A stretch of DNA of 64,000 nt from Hyphomonadaceae bacterium. GTDB lineage: Bacteria > Pseudomonadota > Alphaproteobacteria > Caulobacterales > Aquidulcibacteraceae. Of this stretch, positions 28,484 to 37,733 are shown in pieces. Under the pieces are notes generated by a model. It worked only from the letters and a program-made list of their open reading frames with translations, had not been told where the DNA came from and did no database searches. Numbering within the stretch: position 1 is the stretch's first letter; each line of letters begins with the position of its first letter. A program made the translations under genes and the position numbers. The stretch is from positions 1 through 64,000 of the forward strand of contig JAIELJ010000005.1 in assembly GCA_019753105.1 (NCBI GenBank). Reading direction: 5' to 3'.

Positions 28484-29194
28484 TCAGGCGCGCTGAAAAC
28501 GGATGGTGGCGCCGTTGGCGTCGTAAGTTGGCTCGAGCATGTCAACAATCGAGGGCGCGACTTCGGCCGGTGTCGGTAGCGTCATCGGATCTTCGCCGGG
28601 GAACGCCTTGGCGCGCATCGCGGTGCGAACCGGGCCGGGGCTGAACAGATTGGCCTTGATCGGCGTCACGTTTAGTTCAGCAGCGTAGCACTGCACGAGC
28701 ACTTCGAGTGCGGCCTTGCTCGCGGCGTACGGCGCCCAATAAGCGCGCGGATCGCGCACGACGCCGGTGGTCAGAAAGACAGCGCGTCCCGCATCGGACC
28801 CGCGGAGCAATGGATGGAACGAGCGGATCAGGCGCTGATTGGCCATGAAGTTCACGCCGATCGTGTCTTCCATGATCGACGGCGTCGCTTGGTGAGCAGG
28901 CGTGAGCGATCCGAGCACGCCGGCGCATGCGGCCAAGCCATCAAGCCTGCCGAAGCGTTCGAACAAAGCTGCGCCCAGCTGATCGATGCCCGCGTAGTCC
29001 TTCAGATCCATCGGTACGAGCGTTGCTTCGCCGCCCAGCGCACGAATGTCGTCGTCGAGTTTCTCTAGCGCTTTCTGGGCGCGTGCGACGGCGACCACCC
29101 GCCAGCCGCGTTGTGCCAGTTCAAGTGCTACAGCGCGGCCAATGCCGCGCGACGCGCCGGTGACCAGCGCAACTCGCTTCTGTTCGCTGCTCAT
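28484..29194 (-). CDS. Short-chain dehydrogenase/reductase
   Basis: 236 residues. Classical SDR with TGASRGIGRAVALELAQRG at the cofactor site, and the active-site YAASKAALE (Tyr/Lys) near residue 160. The NNAG-like motif appears as ACAGVLG. The substrate is unknown. The start overlaps the purF stop by four bases, so it is translated from the purF message. Confidence 0.9.
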   Translation of the reverse strand: MSSEQKRVALVTGASRGIGRAVALELAQRGWRVVAVARAQKALEKLDDDIRALGGEATLVPMDLKDYAGIDQLGAALFERFGRLDGLAACAGVLGSLTPAHQATPSIMEDTIGVNFMANQRLIRSFHPLLRGSDAGRAVFLTTGVVRDPRAYWAPYAASKAALEVLVQCYAAELNVTPIKANLFSPGPVRTAMRAKAFPGEDPMTLPTPAEVAPSIVDMLEPTYDANGATIRFQRA

Positions 29195-30717
29195 TCCGCG
29201 GCGCGTTCAGCCAGAAGCGGCAGTTGAACACCTTTGCCCGAACGCATCGCTTCTTGATCTGCGAGCGGTGTCGGGTAATCGCCGGTGAAGGCGTTATCGG
29301 TGAATTGTGGATTTGCAGGATCGCGCTTGGCGACCCCCATCGCGTCGTAGAGGCCATCAACCGAGAGGAAGCCGAGCGAGTCGACGCCCAGGCTCTTGCG
29401 CATTTCTTCGAGCGTCATTTGTGCGGCCATCAGATCGGCTACCGCCGGCATATCGATGCCGTAGAAATCCGGATGCTTGATCGGCGGCGACGCGCTGCGG
29501 AAGTGGACTTCACGCGCGCCGGCTTCGCGCACCATCTGCACGATCTTGCGCGAAGTGGTGCCGCGTACGATCGAGTCGTCGACGAGCACAACGCGCTTGC
29601 CCTTGAGCACTTCACGATTGGCCGAGTGCTTCAGCCGCACGCCGAGCGCGCGGATTTCTTGCTTCGGCTGGATGAAGGTGCGGCCGATATAGTGGTTGCG
29701 GATGATGCCGAGTTCGTACGGGATGCCGCTTTCCGCCGCGAAGCCCATCGCCGCCGGCACGCCCGAATCCGGCACCGGCACGATGACGTCGGCTTCGACG
29801 CCCGTTTCTCGCGCCAGCCTGCGGCCCATGCGTTTGCGGAGGTCGTAAACAGAACGCCCGTCCACGATGGAATCGGGGCGGGCGAAATAGACGAACTCGA
29901 AGAGGCACGGGCGCGCTTGGCGTTTGCCGAACGGGAAGTGGCTGGTGATCTCCACTTTGCCAGATGTGCCGTGCTGAATGACGACCACTTCGCCTGGCTC
30001 GATCGTGCGCACGAACGTCGCGCCAATCATGTCGAGGGCGCAGGTTTCGGATGCAAGGATCGCAGCGCCTTCGCGGTCGCCCAGTACGAGCGGGCGAATG
30101 CCGATCGGATCGCGTGCGCCGATCATCATGTCGCTGGTCAGGCCGACAAGCGCATAGGCGCCTTCGATGTCGTGCAGCGCATCGACGAAGCGATCGACGA
30201 TCGTCCGGCGCTCGGAGCGCGCGATGAGTTGAAGGATACACTCGGTATCGGAGGTCGACTGGAAGATCGAGCCGTTCTGCACGAGATGATCGCGCAGATA
30301 GACGGCGTTCGTCAGGTTGCCATTGTGCGCGATGGCAAAGCCGCCGAAGGCGAGTTCAGCGAACAGCGGTTGCACGTTGCGCAGAATGGTGCCGCCGTGC
30401 GTGGCGTAGCGTGTGTGACCAATGGCGGATGGCCCGGGCAGGCGCTCGGGCATGTTCGAGCCGGCAAAGTGCTCGCCGACCAAACCGAGATAGCGCTCGT
30501 GATAGAAGCGTCCGCTCTCGTGGCTGACGATGCCGCAGCCTTCCTGGCCGCGATGCTGAAGGCCGTGCAGGCCCAGCGCTGTCAGAACCGAGGCGTCCTC
30601 GCTGCCGAACACGCCGAACACGCCGCACTCTTCGCGCGGCTTGTCATCGTGTTCCCATCGATCAGCCGGGTCTGCCGGCGCCTGGAGAAACTGGAGTGAG
30701 GGGCGCTCGGCGGTCAT
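29191..30717 (-). CDS. purF: Amidophosphoribosyltransferase
   Basis: 508 residues. First step of purine synthesis: PRPP plus glutamine to phosphoribosylamine. The catalytic Cys is C31 in EECGVFGVFG, preceded by a 30-residue propeptide that must be removed to expose it as the N-terminus, so this is the B. subtilis-like processed type and not the E. coli form. The PRPP site VLVDDSIVRGTTSRKIV lies near residue 367. Directly downstream of cvpA, an order (cvpA-purF) widely conserved. Confidence 0.96.
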   Translation of the reverse strand: MTAERPSLQFLQAPADPADRWEHDDKPREECGVFGVFGSEDASVLTALGLHGLQHRGQEGCGIVSHESGRFYHERYLGLVGEHFAGSNMPERLPGPSAIGHTRYATHGGTILRNVQPLFAELAFGGFAIAHNGNLTNAVYLRDHLVQNGSIFQSTSDTECILQLIARSERRTIVDRFVDALHDIEGAYALVGLTSDMMIGARDPIGIRPLVLGDREGAAILASETCALDMIGATFVRTIEPGEVVVIQHGTSGKVEITSHFPFGKRQARPCLFEFVYFARPDSIVDGRSVYDLRKRMGRRLARETGVEADVIVPVPDSGVPAAMGFAAESGIPYELGIIRNHYIGRTFIQPKQEIRALGVRLKHSANREVLKGKRVVLVDDSIVRGTTSRKIVQMVREAGAREVHFRSASPPIKHPDFYGIDMPAVADLMAAQMTLEEMRKSLGVDSLGFLSVDGLYDAMGVAKRDPANPQFTDNAFTGDYPTPLADQEAMRSGKGVQLPLLAERAAE

Positions 30718-30742
30718 TGGTCCTCAGGGTGCCCCCCTCAAA

Positions 30743-31372
30743 TTAAGGCTGGGCCTGGGTTTCAGCGGGCTCTGCCGGCGGGATTGGCGCCGACTCGCCC
30801 TGACGACGTTCAATTATATCACGAGCCCGGTCTTGGGCCCGCGGGGTCAATGCAAGGATGGCAGAGGCCACGCTGGAATAGATAGGATAAGTGCGCGCAG
30901 CTACCACCCCATCTCGGTAGACGCTAGGTTCATTCTGCGCTTCCTCCGGCATCATCACGCGAATGGGAAGCACGAAGAACACAGCCACAAAAAGGATACC
31001 GCGCAGGATGCCGAAGGCGAGGCCGGCGGCGCGGTCGAAGCTGCCGATTTCGGTCGACTGGTGAAACGTTTTGGCGACCGAGGAGGTCACCACGGTGATC
31101 ACCACGAAAATCACCAGAAAGATAAAAAGACCGCCGGCCAGATCAGCCATCAGGCCTTCCAGCGGCGTGATGCTCTCCACGAATGGCCGCGTCCAGCCCA
31201 TGAAGAAGAGGAAGAGGGCGCCGAACACGCCCGCGCCGAACGCCACGATCGAGAACACTTCCCGGATCAAGCCGCGTGCAAACGCCATTACGCCCGAGAG
31301 ACCCACAACCACCAGGGCCGCGAAGTCAAACCAAGTAAGGCCGAGATCCATTCCGTCCGCTCCCCACCCCAT
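30743..31372 (-). CDS. cvpA: CvpA family membrane protein
   Basis: 209 residues with four predicted membrane helices (about 10-28, 33-58, 70-97, 110-135) and a Pro/Ala-rich C-terminus. The N-terminal FDFAALVVVGLSGVMAFARGLIREVF-like segment is the CvpA core. The family is linked to colicin V production and membrane integrity, though its mechanism is unknown. It lies 25 bases upstream of purF in the same transcription unit. Confidence 0.9.
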   Translation of the reverse strand: MGWGADGMDLGLTWFDFAALVVVGLSGVMAFARGLIREVFSIVAFGAGVFGALFLFFMGWTRPFVESITPLEGLMADLAGGLFIFLVIFVVITVVTSSVAKTFHQSTEIGSFDRAAGLAFGILRGILFVAVFFVLPIRVMMPEEAQNEPSVYRDGVVAARTYPIYSSVASAILALTPRAQDRARDIIERRQGESAPIPPAEPAETQAQP

Positions 31373-31462
31373 GCGCCGCTCATCCTAAGCGGCTAGCCAG
31401 CGATCCTGGGATAGCCGTACCCGCGCGGCCTGGAAAGTCCGCTCAACCATACATGCCGCACC

Positions 31463-32839
31463 TCAATCGGTCGTTTCGACCCCGATCGCGGCGGCGAGGT
31501 CCGCGATGTGGCTGATGTTGCGCATTTTGACGGCTTCGCTGCCGCCATTGCGCTTCTGCGGCGGCGCGAACGCGCTTGAGAAGCCGAGCTTGGCGGCCTC
31601 TTTCAACCTGAGATCGGCACGCCCGGCCGGCCGCACCTCGCCCGAGAGGGCGACCTCACCGAAGATCACGCAATCCTTCGGCAGCGGCCGATCCGCGAGC
31701 GCAGAGATGAGCGCCGCCGCGACAGCGAGGTCGGCGGCAGGCTCAGTGATCCGCAGGCCGCCAGCCACCGAGAGATAGACGTCGCGTCCGGAGAATGAGA
31801 GCCCGCAACGCGTCTCAAGCACCGCGAGGATCATCGCCAGTCGCGATGAATCCCAGCCGACCACGGCGCGTCGCGGCGTGCCGTAAGCCGTCGGCGCCGC
31901 GAGCGCTTGAATCTCAACCAGCACGGGCCGCGAGCCTTCGACGCCTGCGAATACGGCCGCGCCCGATGGCCGCTCACCCGCGCCGCCGAGAAAGAGCGCG
32001 GACGGGTTGGGCGTTTCGACCAAGCCTTGTTCGAGCATCTCGAACACACCGATCTCATCAGTCGGTCCGAAGCGATTTTTCACGGCGCGCAGGATGCGGA
32101 ACGGCATGCCGCGCTCGCCCTCGAAATAGATCACAGCGTCGACCAAGTGCTCAACGACGCGCGGTCCGGCGATCTGCCCGTCCTTGGTGACGTGGCCGAC
32201 CAGGATCAGAACGCAGCCACTTTTCTTGGCGAAGCGCACCAATTCATGCGCGCATGCGCGCACCTGCGCGACGGTCCCGGGCGCTGCTTCAACGCCATCC
32301 GCCCATACCGTTTGGATCGAATCCACGATTGCGACGTCGGGTTTGAGCTGCTTTAGGCCCTCGAGAATCTTGCGGAGATCGGTCTCGGCCGCGAGTTGCA
32401 CGGGCGACTGTTCCGCCTTCAACCGCCGCGCGCGATCTTGCACCTGTGCTTCGGCTTCTTCGCCGGTGATGTACGCCACGCTTTGACCGTTTCGCGCGAG
32501 TGCGGCAGCGGCTTGCAGCAGCAATGTCGACTTGCCGACGCCCGGATCGCCGCCGACCAGAATGGCAGAGGCGGGCACCAACCCGCCGCCGCACACGCGG
32601 TCGAACTCGGAAATGCCAGAGGCGAGGCGAGAGGGCGGCTCTGCGTCGCCGGCGAGTTCGACAAAGGCGAGCGCCTTGCCTTTCTTTCCCATCGGCGCTG
32701 CGAGCGCGCCGGGCACGGCGGTGCGCGCGGCTTCTTCCACGAGCGTATTCCACTCGCCGCAGGCCTCGCATTTGCCGGCCCATTTCGGCCAGATCGCGCC
32801 GCAGGCCTGGCAGGTGAAAACGTGGTCTGACTTCGCCAT
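31463..32839 (-). CDS. radA: DNA repair protein RadA
   Basis: 458 residues. An N-terminal C4 zinc finger (CQACGAIWPKWAGKCEAC) is followed by a RecA-like ATPase with P-loop GDPGVGKSTLLLQ near residue 96, the RadA-specific KNRFGPTDEIGVF near residue 256, and a Lon-protease-like C-terminal domain. RadA acts as a branch-migration helicase in recombination. It is upstream of cvpA and transcribed in the same direction. Confidence 0.95.
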   Translation of the reverse strand: MAKSDHVFTCQACGAIWPKWAGKCEACGEWNTLVEEAARTAVPGALAAPMGKKGKALAFVELAGDAEPPSRLASGISEFDRVCGGGLVPASAILVGGDPGVGKSTLLLQAAAALARNGQSVAYITGEEAEAQVQDRARRLKAEQSPVQLAAETDLRKILEGLKQLKPDVAIVDSIQTVWADGVEAAPGTVAQVRACAHELVRFAKKSGCVLILVGHVTKDGQIAGPRVVEHLVDAVIYFEGERGMPFRILRAVKNRFGPTDEIGVFEMLEQGLVETPNPSALFLGGAGERPSGAAVFAGVEGSRPVLVEIQALAAPTAYGTPRRAVVGWDSSRLAMILAVLETRCGLSFSGRDVYLSVAGGLRITEPAADLAVAAALISALADRPLPKDCVIFGEVALSGEVRPAGRADLRLKEAAKLGFSSAFAPPQKRNGGSEAVKMRNISHIADLAAAIGVETTD

Positions 32840-32930
32840 GCGCGCCCCGAATCTCCAGCCTCAGCCTAGCCTGTCCGCGCCCTGAGGTTCCGTATTGCCC
32901 CGAGTCAGGAGGAGAACATATATAGAACAA

Positions 32931-34142
32931 ATGCAGCTGCGCGAAAAGCTCCGAATTCTGGCCGATGCCGCCAAGTACGATGCATCCTGCTCGTCTAGCG
33001 GTGGGCGCAAGCGCGACAGTCTCAAGAGCGGCGGCATCGGCTCGAACGAGGGAAGCGGCATCTGCCACTCCTACACGCCCGACGGCCGCTGCGTGTCGCT
33101 GCTCAAAATCCTGCTGACCAATCAGTGCCTCTACGATTGCGCCTATTGCATCAATCGCCGCTCCTCGAATGTGCCGCGCGCGAAGTTCACGGTGGACGAG
33201 GTCGTCAAGCTCACGCTCGATTTCTACAAGCGCAATTACATCGAGGGGCTTTTCCTATCGTCCGGCATCATCAAATCGCACGACGAGACGATGGAAGAGA
33301 TGGTGCGCGTCGCGCGCAGCCTGCGCGAGGAGCACAAGTTCGGCGGCTACATCCATCTGAAGCTGATCGCCGGCGCCTCGCCCGAACTGATTGCGCAAGC
33401 AGGCGCTTACGCCGACCGCGTCTCCGTGAATGTCGAGCTGCCGAAAGCGGACAGCCTGCAAGTGCTGGCGCCAGAAAAGCGCGGCGACATTATTCGCAAG
33501 TCCATGGCCGAGGTACGGCTCGGCATCGATGCAGGCAGCGAGAAAAACGCGCCCGCGTTTGCGCCGGCCGGGCAGAGCACGCAGATGATCGTCGGCGCTG
33601 ACGGCGCGAATGATCGCGATATTCTGGCGTCGAGCCGCCAGCTCTATTCCTCGTATCGCTTGAAGCGCGTGTTCTATTCCGCCTTTAGCCCGATCCCGGA
33701 TTCGAGCGCGCGTCTGCCGCTGCAAGCCGCGCCCTTGATGCGCGAGCACCGGCTTTACCAAGCCGATTGGATGATGCGCTTCTATGGCTTTACCTCCGAC
33801 GAGATCGTCACCGGCGACGATGGTTTGCTCGATCTTGCCATTGATCCGAAGCTTGCCTGGGCGCTCGCCCATCGCGAAGCGTTTCCGGTCGACATAAACC
33901 GCGCCGATCGCGAGCTTCTGCTGCGCGTGCCGGGATTGGGCGTCAAATCCATCGACAAGATCATTGCCGCGCGCCGCCAGCGTACGCTCGGCCTGGAGGA
34001 CATTGCGCGCCTCACGCGCTCGCTGGAGAAGTGCCGGCCATTCATTGTCGCACGCGACTGGCGGCCTGTGGCGCTCTCCGATGATGGTAGCTTGCGCGCT
34101 AAACTCGCGCCGCCGCCCGAGCAGATGGATCTCTTCCGGTGA
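32931..34142 (+). CDS. Radical SAM protein of the UDG-linked (TIGR03916-like) family
   Basis: 403 residues from the ATG at 32931; the ORF-track start at 32895 is a TTG with no fold before residue 13. The 4Fe-4S site is CLYDCAYC with C66, C70 and C73, in a TIM-barrel radical SAM core. The C-terminal tail has a helix-hairpin-helix motif (DINRADRELLLRVPGLGVKSIDKII near residue 325), which implies DNA binding. Families of this type (putative DNA modification/repair radical SAM) sit next to uracil-DNA glycosylase-like genes, as here with a four-base overlap. The reaction is unknown. Confidence 0.9.
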   Translation: MQLREKLRILADAAKYDASCSSSGGRKRDSLKSGGIGSNEGSGICHSYTPDGRCVSLLKILLTNQCLYDCAYCINRRSSNVPRAKFTVDEVVKLTLDFYKRNYIEGLFLSSGIIKSHDETMEEMVRVARSLREEHKFGGYIHLKLIAGASPELIAQAGAYADRVSVNVELPKADSLQVLAPEKRGDIIRKSMAEVRLGIDAGSEKNAPAFAPAGQSTQMIVGADGANDRDILASSRQLYSSYRLKRVFYSAFSPIPDSSARLPLQAAPLMREHRLYQADWMMRFYGFTSDEIVTGDDGLLDLAIDPKLAWALAHREAFPVDINRADRELLLRVPGLGVKSIDKIIAARRQRTLGLEDIARLTRSLEKCRPFIVARDWRPVALSDDGSLRAKLAPPPEQMDLFR

Positions 34143-35602
34143 TCGCGGCCAATCTGTCGGCGATCCCTGCGTACGAGGAATGGCGTGAAGCTGCGCGCAA
34201 CATGCTGTCGATTGCCGCCGCACCTGAAGACGTGGTGTGGCGTACGCAGGGCGCTAGCGATCTCTTTGCCTGTGCGCCGACACCCAATCTTCAGCCCACG
34301 AAGCCGCTCTTCGTCTCGCGCGCGTTCATTGATCTTGCGCGCAAAGCGGTGTTGCACACCGATCCCGAACGCTTCGCGCTTCTCTATCGCGCGCTCTGGC
34401 GTCTGCAGCGCAACCGTGAACTCTGCCAAGACGCGGCGGACGCGGATATTGCGAGGCTCAATGCGATGGCCAAGGCTGTGCGCCGCGATGAGCACAAGAT
34501 GCACGCTTTCGTGCGCTTCAAGGAAATCGAGACACCCGACGGCCCGCGCTTCATCGCTTGGTTCGAGCCGCAATTTCACATCGTCGACGAGACAGCCGAT
34601 TTCTTCGTGCGCCGCTTCGCTGGCATGCGCTGGTCGATCATCACGCCTGAAGCGAGCTTGCATTGGGACGGCGAGCGATTGAGCCGCGGCCCACGCGGCG
34701 TGCGCAGCGACGTGCCGCCCGATGATGCGCGCGATGCCGATTGGCGCGCTTACTATGAGAGCATGTTCAATCCGGCGCGGCTCAAGGTCGCCGCTATGAC
34801 GCGCGAAATGCCGAAGCATTACTGGAAAAATCTTCCCGAGGCGCAGGACATCAGCGCGCTCATCCGCGCCGCCTCGTCGCGCGCAGACGACATGGTGGCC
34901 GCCGAACCAACTGCGCCGCGGAAACGCGCGGGCGCCGCGCATGCGAAGATCGCGCCTGAAGATTTGCCTGAACGCCTGACGCCTGTGGCAGAGCATGCGA
35001 ACGCGCCGCACTCGATTGAGGATCTGACGCGCGCGCTGAAGGCGTGTCGCGCATGTCCGCTTTGGAAGGACGCGACGCAAGCCGTGCCCGGTGAGGGCGC
35101 GAGCGATCACCCTTTGCTTGCGCTCGTCGGCGAACAGCCGGGGGACCAAGAGGATCTCGCTGGTCATCCGTTCATTGGCCCAGCCGGACTGGTGCTTGAT
35201 CGCACGCTGGAAGCGGCGGGCATCGCGCGGCGCGAAGTGTTCATCACCAACGCGGTGAAGCATTTCAAGCATGAGCCGCGCGGCAAGCGCCGTTTGCATA
35301 AGCGACCGGATCGCAGTGAGGTCGAGATGTGCCGATGGTGGGTCAAGCACGAGCTTGATCTGGTGCAGCCGAGGCTCGTTGTGGCGTTGGGTGTCACGGC
35401 GCTGCATTCGCTCTCCGCGCACAAGGGATCGCTGAGCGCCATCCGTGGTGAAGCGTTGGAGACGCGCGAGGGCTTAGCCATGCGCGCCACGATTCACCCC
35501 TCGGCGTTGCTGCGTTTGCCGGACGAAGCCGATAAGGAGGCGGAGTTCGCCCGCTTCGTCCAGGATTTGAAGGACGCCCGCGCCGCGGCCCTGGCGGGGT
35601 GA
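34139..35602 (+). CDS. DUF4130 - UdgX-type uracil-DNA binding fusion
   Basis: 487 residues with a GTG start. Residues 1-280 match the DUF4130/TIGR03915-type domain linked to radical SAM proteins. Residues 295-487 are a uracil-DNA glycosylase domain with GEQPGDQED (331-339) and GPAG, and an iron-sulphur-type Cys pair in ACRACPLW. The R-loop KRRLH has His387 at the position where the UdgX His attacks and covalently holds uracil DNA. That predicts irreversible uracil-DNA capture, not plain base excision. Coupled to the radical SAM gene. Confidence 0.9.
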   Translation: MIAANLSAIPAYEEWREAARNMLSIAAAPEDVVWRTQGASDLFACAPTPNLQPTKPLFVSRAFIDLARKAVLHTDPERFALLYRALWRLQRNRELCQDAADADIARLNAMAKAVRRDEHKMHAFVRFKEIETPDGPRFIAWFEPQFHIVDETADFFVRRFAGMRWSIITPEASLHWDGERLSRGPRGVRSDVPPDDARDADWRAYYESMFNPARLKVAAMTREMPKHYWKNLPEAQDISALIRAASSRADDMVAAEPTAPRKRAGAAHAKIAPEDLPERLTPVAEHANAPHSIEDLTRALKACRACPLWKDATQAVPGEGASDHPLLALVGEQPGDQEDLAGHPFIGPAGLVLDRTLEAAGIARREVFITNAVKHFKHEPRGKRRLHKRPDRSEVEMCRWWVKHELDLVQPRLVVALGVTALHSLSAHKGSLSAIRGEALETREGLAMRATIHPSALLRLPDEADKEAEFARFVQDLKDARAAALAG

Positions 35603-35626
35603 AACCGGCTTTGCTAGCGTCGCCCC

Positions 35627-36367
35627 ATGACGGGACTGCGCGCGCTTCATCCGCTCAAGGGCGAACGGGATTTCGAGTGGCGCGGCGGAAATCCGACCCG
35701 CGTCGAAGCACTCACCGACATGGTGTTCGCGTTCGCGCTGACATTGCTCGTGGTCTCGAACTCGCCGCCGAGTTCGTTTGCGGAACTGACTGATCTGTTG
35801 TGGGGCTTTCCGGGTTTCGCGGCAGCGTTCGCAATCCTGCTTTTGATCTGGCATTCGCATTACATTCTCTTCCGGCGATACGCGCTCGAGGATGGTTGGA
35901 TGACAGCGCTCAATGCGGGCTTGCTCTTCCTCATCCTATTCTTTGTGTATCCGCTGAAATATCTGGCGACGATGCTGTCGGAATTCGTGCGCTCGCTTGC
36001 CGAAGGCGCGCCGCGGCCTCCGCTGAGCCTTGGAGAAGCGGAAGTTGCGTTGATCATCCTGTCGATCGGCTACAGCGCAGTCTTCCTGATGTTCTTTCTG
36101 CTGTACACGCACGCACTCAGCCGCGCGGATGCGCTGGAGCTGAACCCTCGCGAGCGTCAGCTGACGCGGTTTGCCGTTTACCAGCAATGCGTGCATGTGG
36201 CGGTGGGTTTGCTCGTTGTGTTGGGCGTGCTGGTTATTCCGCGGCCTTGGGCCACGTTCTCGGGCTTTCTTTATTGTTTGATTGGTCCATTGATTTTCTT
36301 CGGCGGCGCGGTCCTCGTGCCGGAGCCGAAGAAGAGCCCGAAGCCGGGCATCGTGACGGAGGCGTGA
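35627..36367 (+). CDS. TMEM175/DUF1211-like membrane protein (candidate K+ channel)
   Basis: 246 residues with six hydrophobic segments. The first reads DMVFAFALTLLVVS, equivalent to the FSDxxxA/ITLLV selectivity-filter helix of bacterial TMEM175 channels, with charged VEALTD ahead. Bacterial members form tetrameric potassium channels. Conductance is not shown here and one filter position differs (FAFALT), so the call is by family resemblance. The 24-base gap after the UdgX fusion suggests readthrough. Confidence 0.78.
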   Translation: MTGLRALHPLKGERDFEWRGGNPTRVEALTDMVFAFALTLLVVSNSPPSSFAELTDLLWGFPGFAAAFAILLLIWHSHYILFRRYALEDGWMTALNAGLLFLILFFVYPLKYLATMLSEFVRSLAEGAPRPPLSLGEAEVALIILSIGYSAVFLMFFLLYTHALSRADALELNPRERQLTRFAVYQQCVHVAVGLLVVLGVLVIPRPWATFSGFLYCLIGPLIFFGGAVLVPEPKKSPKPGIVTEA

Positions 36368-36369
36368 TC

Positions 36370-36840
36370 ATGCGCATTGCTGCAATCGTTCTTGCCCTAA
36401 CGCTGGCCGCGTGTGGCGCGCCGCCTGCGGCCGAGGCGCCGCAAGACGCGAGCGCAGGCTCAACGGGTGTTGGCAATGTGCCCGAGCAAGTGTTCGCGCT
36501 GGAATCGGAAGCGCTTGTCGGGCTGTGGTCGTTCGAGCGCGATTGCGGGCTCTATGACCTCGTGTTCGACGCGGACGATCTGGTGCAATATTACGACTAC
36601 ACCACCACGCCGGGGAATGTGATCTCGTATCGCGGCTCTTGGTCGATCGCCGACAACAACCGCGTTGTGCTGAATGTCAGCCTCATCGACATGGAGAACG
36701 AACCGACGGACGAAGCGCGTACGTTTCATTTGGACGTCAGCGCCCCGGTCACGGACGATCTTGTTGGCGCGTTCGGGCCCGCGGGCGGGCCGGCGCGCGA
36801 CGTGACCGCGCGGCGTTGCGAAGACGAGGATCGCGAATAA
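36370..36840 (+). CDS. Small lipoprotein of unknown function
   Basis: 156 residues. The lipobox LAAC fits a lipid-modified Cys near residue 15 (MRIAAIVLALTLAACGAPP). The Pro/Ala linker leads into a compact, probably beta-rich domain (LVGLWSFERDCGLYDLVFDADD), with a C-terminal ARRCEDED. The start used is the ATG at 36370; the track start at 35800 is out of context. The gene end overlaps the glutathione peroxidase start as TAATG. Confidence 0.78.
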   Translation: MRIAAIVLALTLAACGAPPAAEAPQDASAGSTGVGNVPEQVFALESEALVGLWSFERDCGLYDLVFDADDLVQYYDYTTTPGNVISYRGSWSIADNNRVVLNVSLIDMENEPTDEARTFHLDVSAPVTDDLVGAFGPAGGPARDVTARRCEDEDRE

Positions 36841-37319
36841 TGACGAGCATCTACGATCTCTCCGCGCGCACCATTGACGGCGCCGAGCGGCCGCTTGGAG
36901 AGTATCGCGGCAAGGTGCTGTTGGTCGTGAACACGGCGAGCCAATGCGGCTTCACGTATCAGTATAAGGGGCTCGAGGCGCTGCATCGCAAGTACGCGGA
37001 TCGCGGCTTCGAGGTGCTCGGGTTTCCGTGCAATCAGTTCGGCGCGCAGGAGCCTGGCGATGCGGATGAGATCAAGAATTTCTGCTCGCTGAATTACGAC
37101 GTGACCTTTCCGATGTTTGCCAAGATTGATGTGAAGGGCCCGCAAGCGCATCCGATCTACGAGCATCTGACGCGCGCCAAAGGCGGCGGTTTGCTTGGGC
37201 GCGACATCAAGTGGAACTTCACCAAATTCCTGATCGGCCGCGATGGCAAGGTGATCGCGCGCTTTCCACCAACGGCGAAGCCGGAAACGCTTGAGGGCGC
37301 GATCGAAAGGTCGCTCTGA
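36840..37319 (+). CDS. Glutathione peroxidase family protein
   Basis: 159 residues. The thioredoxin-fold active site ASQCGFT places a Cys (not selenocysteine) near residue 36, followed by the family's FPCNQFGAQEPG and WNFTKFLIGRDG. The Gln and Trp of the catalytic tetrad are in these motifs. It reduces peroxides, probably using thioredoxin in bacteria. The start codon shares bases with the preceding stop. Confidence 0.93.
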   Translation: MTSIYDLSARTIDGAERPLGEYRGKVLLVVNTASQCGFTYQYKGLEALHRKYADRGFEVLGFPCNQFGAQEPGDADEIKNFCSLNYDVTFPMFAKIDVKGPQAHPIYEHLTRAKGGGLLGRDIKWNFTKFLIGRDGKVIARFPPTAKPETLEGAIERSL

Positions 37320-37733
37320 TGGGTTCAGCGCGCACGCATAGGGGCGCGTGCATGCATCATCGCGCTCCATGAGAGCCGAAGAGCGGGACGCTGAGCTGAC
37401 GCGCTAAGGCGCCGAATGACTAAGACGAGAGACTGCGCGTTTCGCTCAGCGTCCCTGTGATGCTGACGCTCGCGCAAGAGATGAGGAGCTATTCACTCCG
37501 GGCCCTGTGCGCCAACGGCGAGTGGGTCAGTCCAACACCGATCCCCAGACCGCGACGGTTTCAATCCCCGCCGCCTAACCTCGCTCACCACAGTCCGCTT
37601 CACGCTGGGTTGGACCAATGCCCCTTCGATGATGCGGACGTGTGAAGGATATGGCCGCGCGCTAGGTGTGGGATAGATTTTTTGCGAAGTGTTGAAACGT
37701 AAGGGCGAGAGCGCCGCCGCGTGTTGGATAGAT
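37320..37733. other. Gene-free stretch
   Basis: About 410 bases without a credible gene. Possible frames (37457-37645 plus, 37493-37733 minus) have unbiased codons and no fold. It holds a 12-bp inverted repeat and, near 37330, a GCACGC/GCGTGC hairpin without a T tract. Confidence 0.6.
37385..37455. repeat. 12-bp inverted repeat pair
   Basis: GGGACGCTGAGC at 37385-37396 and GCTCAGCGTCCC at 37444-37455 are perfect inverted copies 47 bases apart. No direct target duplication is visible, so a mobile-element remnant is not proven; a long hairpin is possible. Confidence 0.6.

Noticed and set aside
29224-30699. 491-residue plus-strand ORF
   Set aside because: Antisense shadow of purF; purF carries all family motifs.
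33782-35422. 546-residue minus-strand ORF
   Set aside because: It is antisense to the radical SAM and UdgX genes, has Arg/His-rich unbiased composition and no domain; a shadow of high-GC coding sequence.
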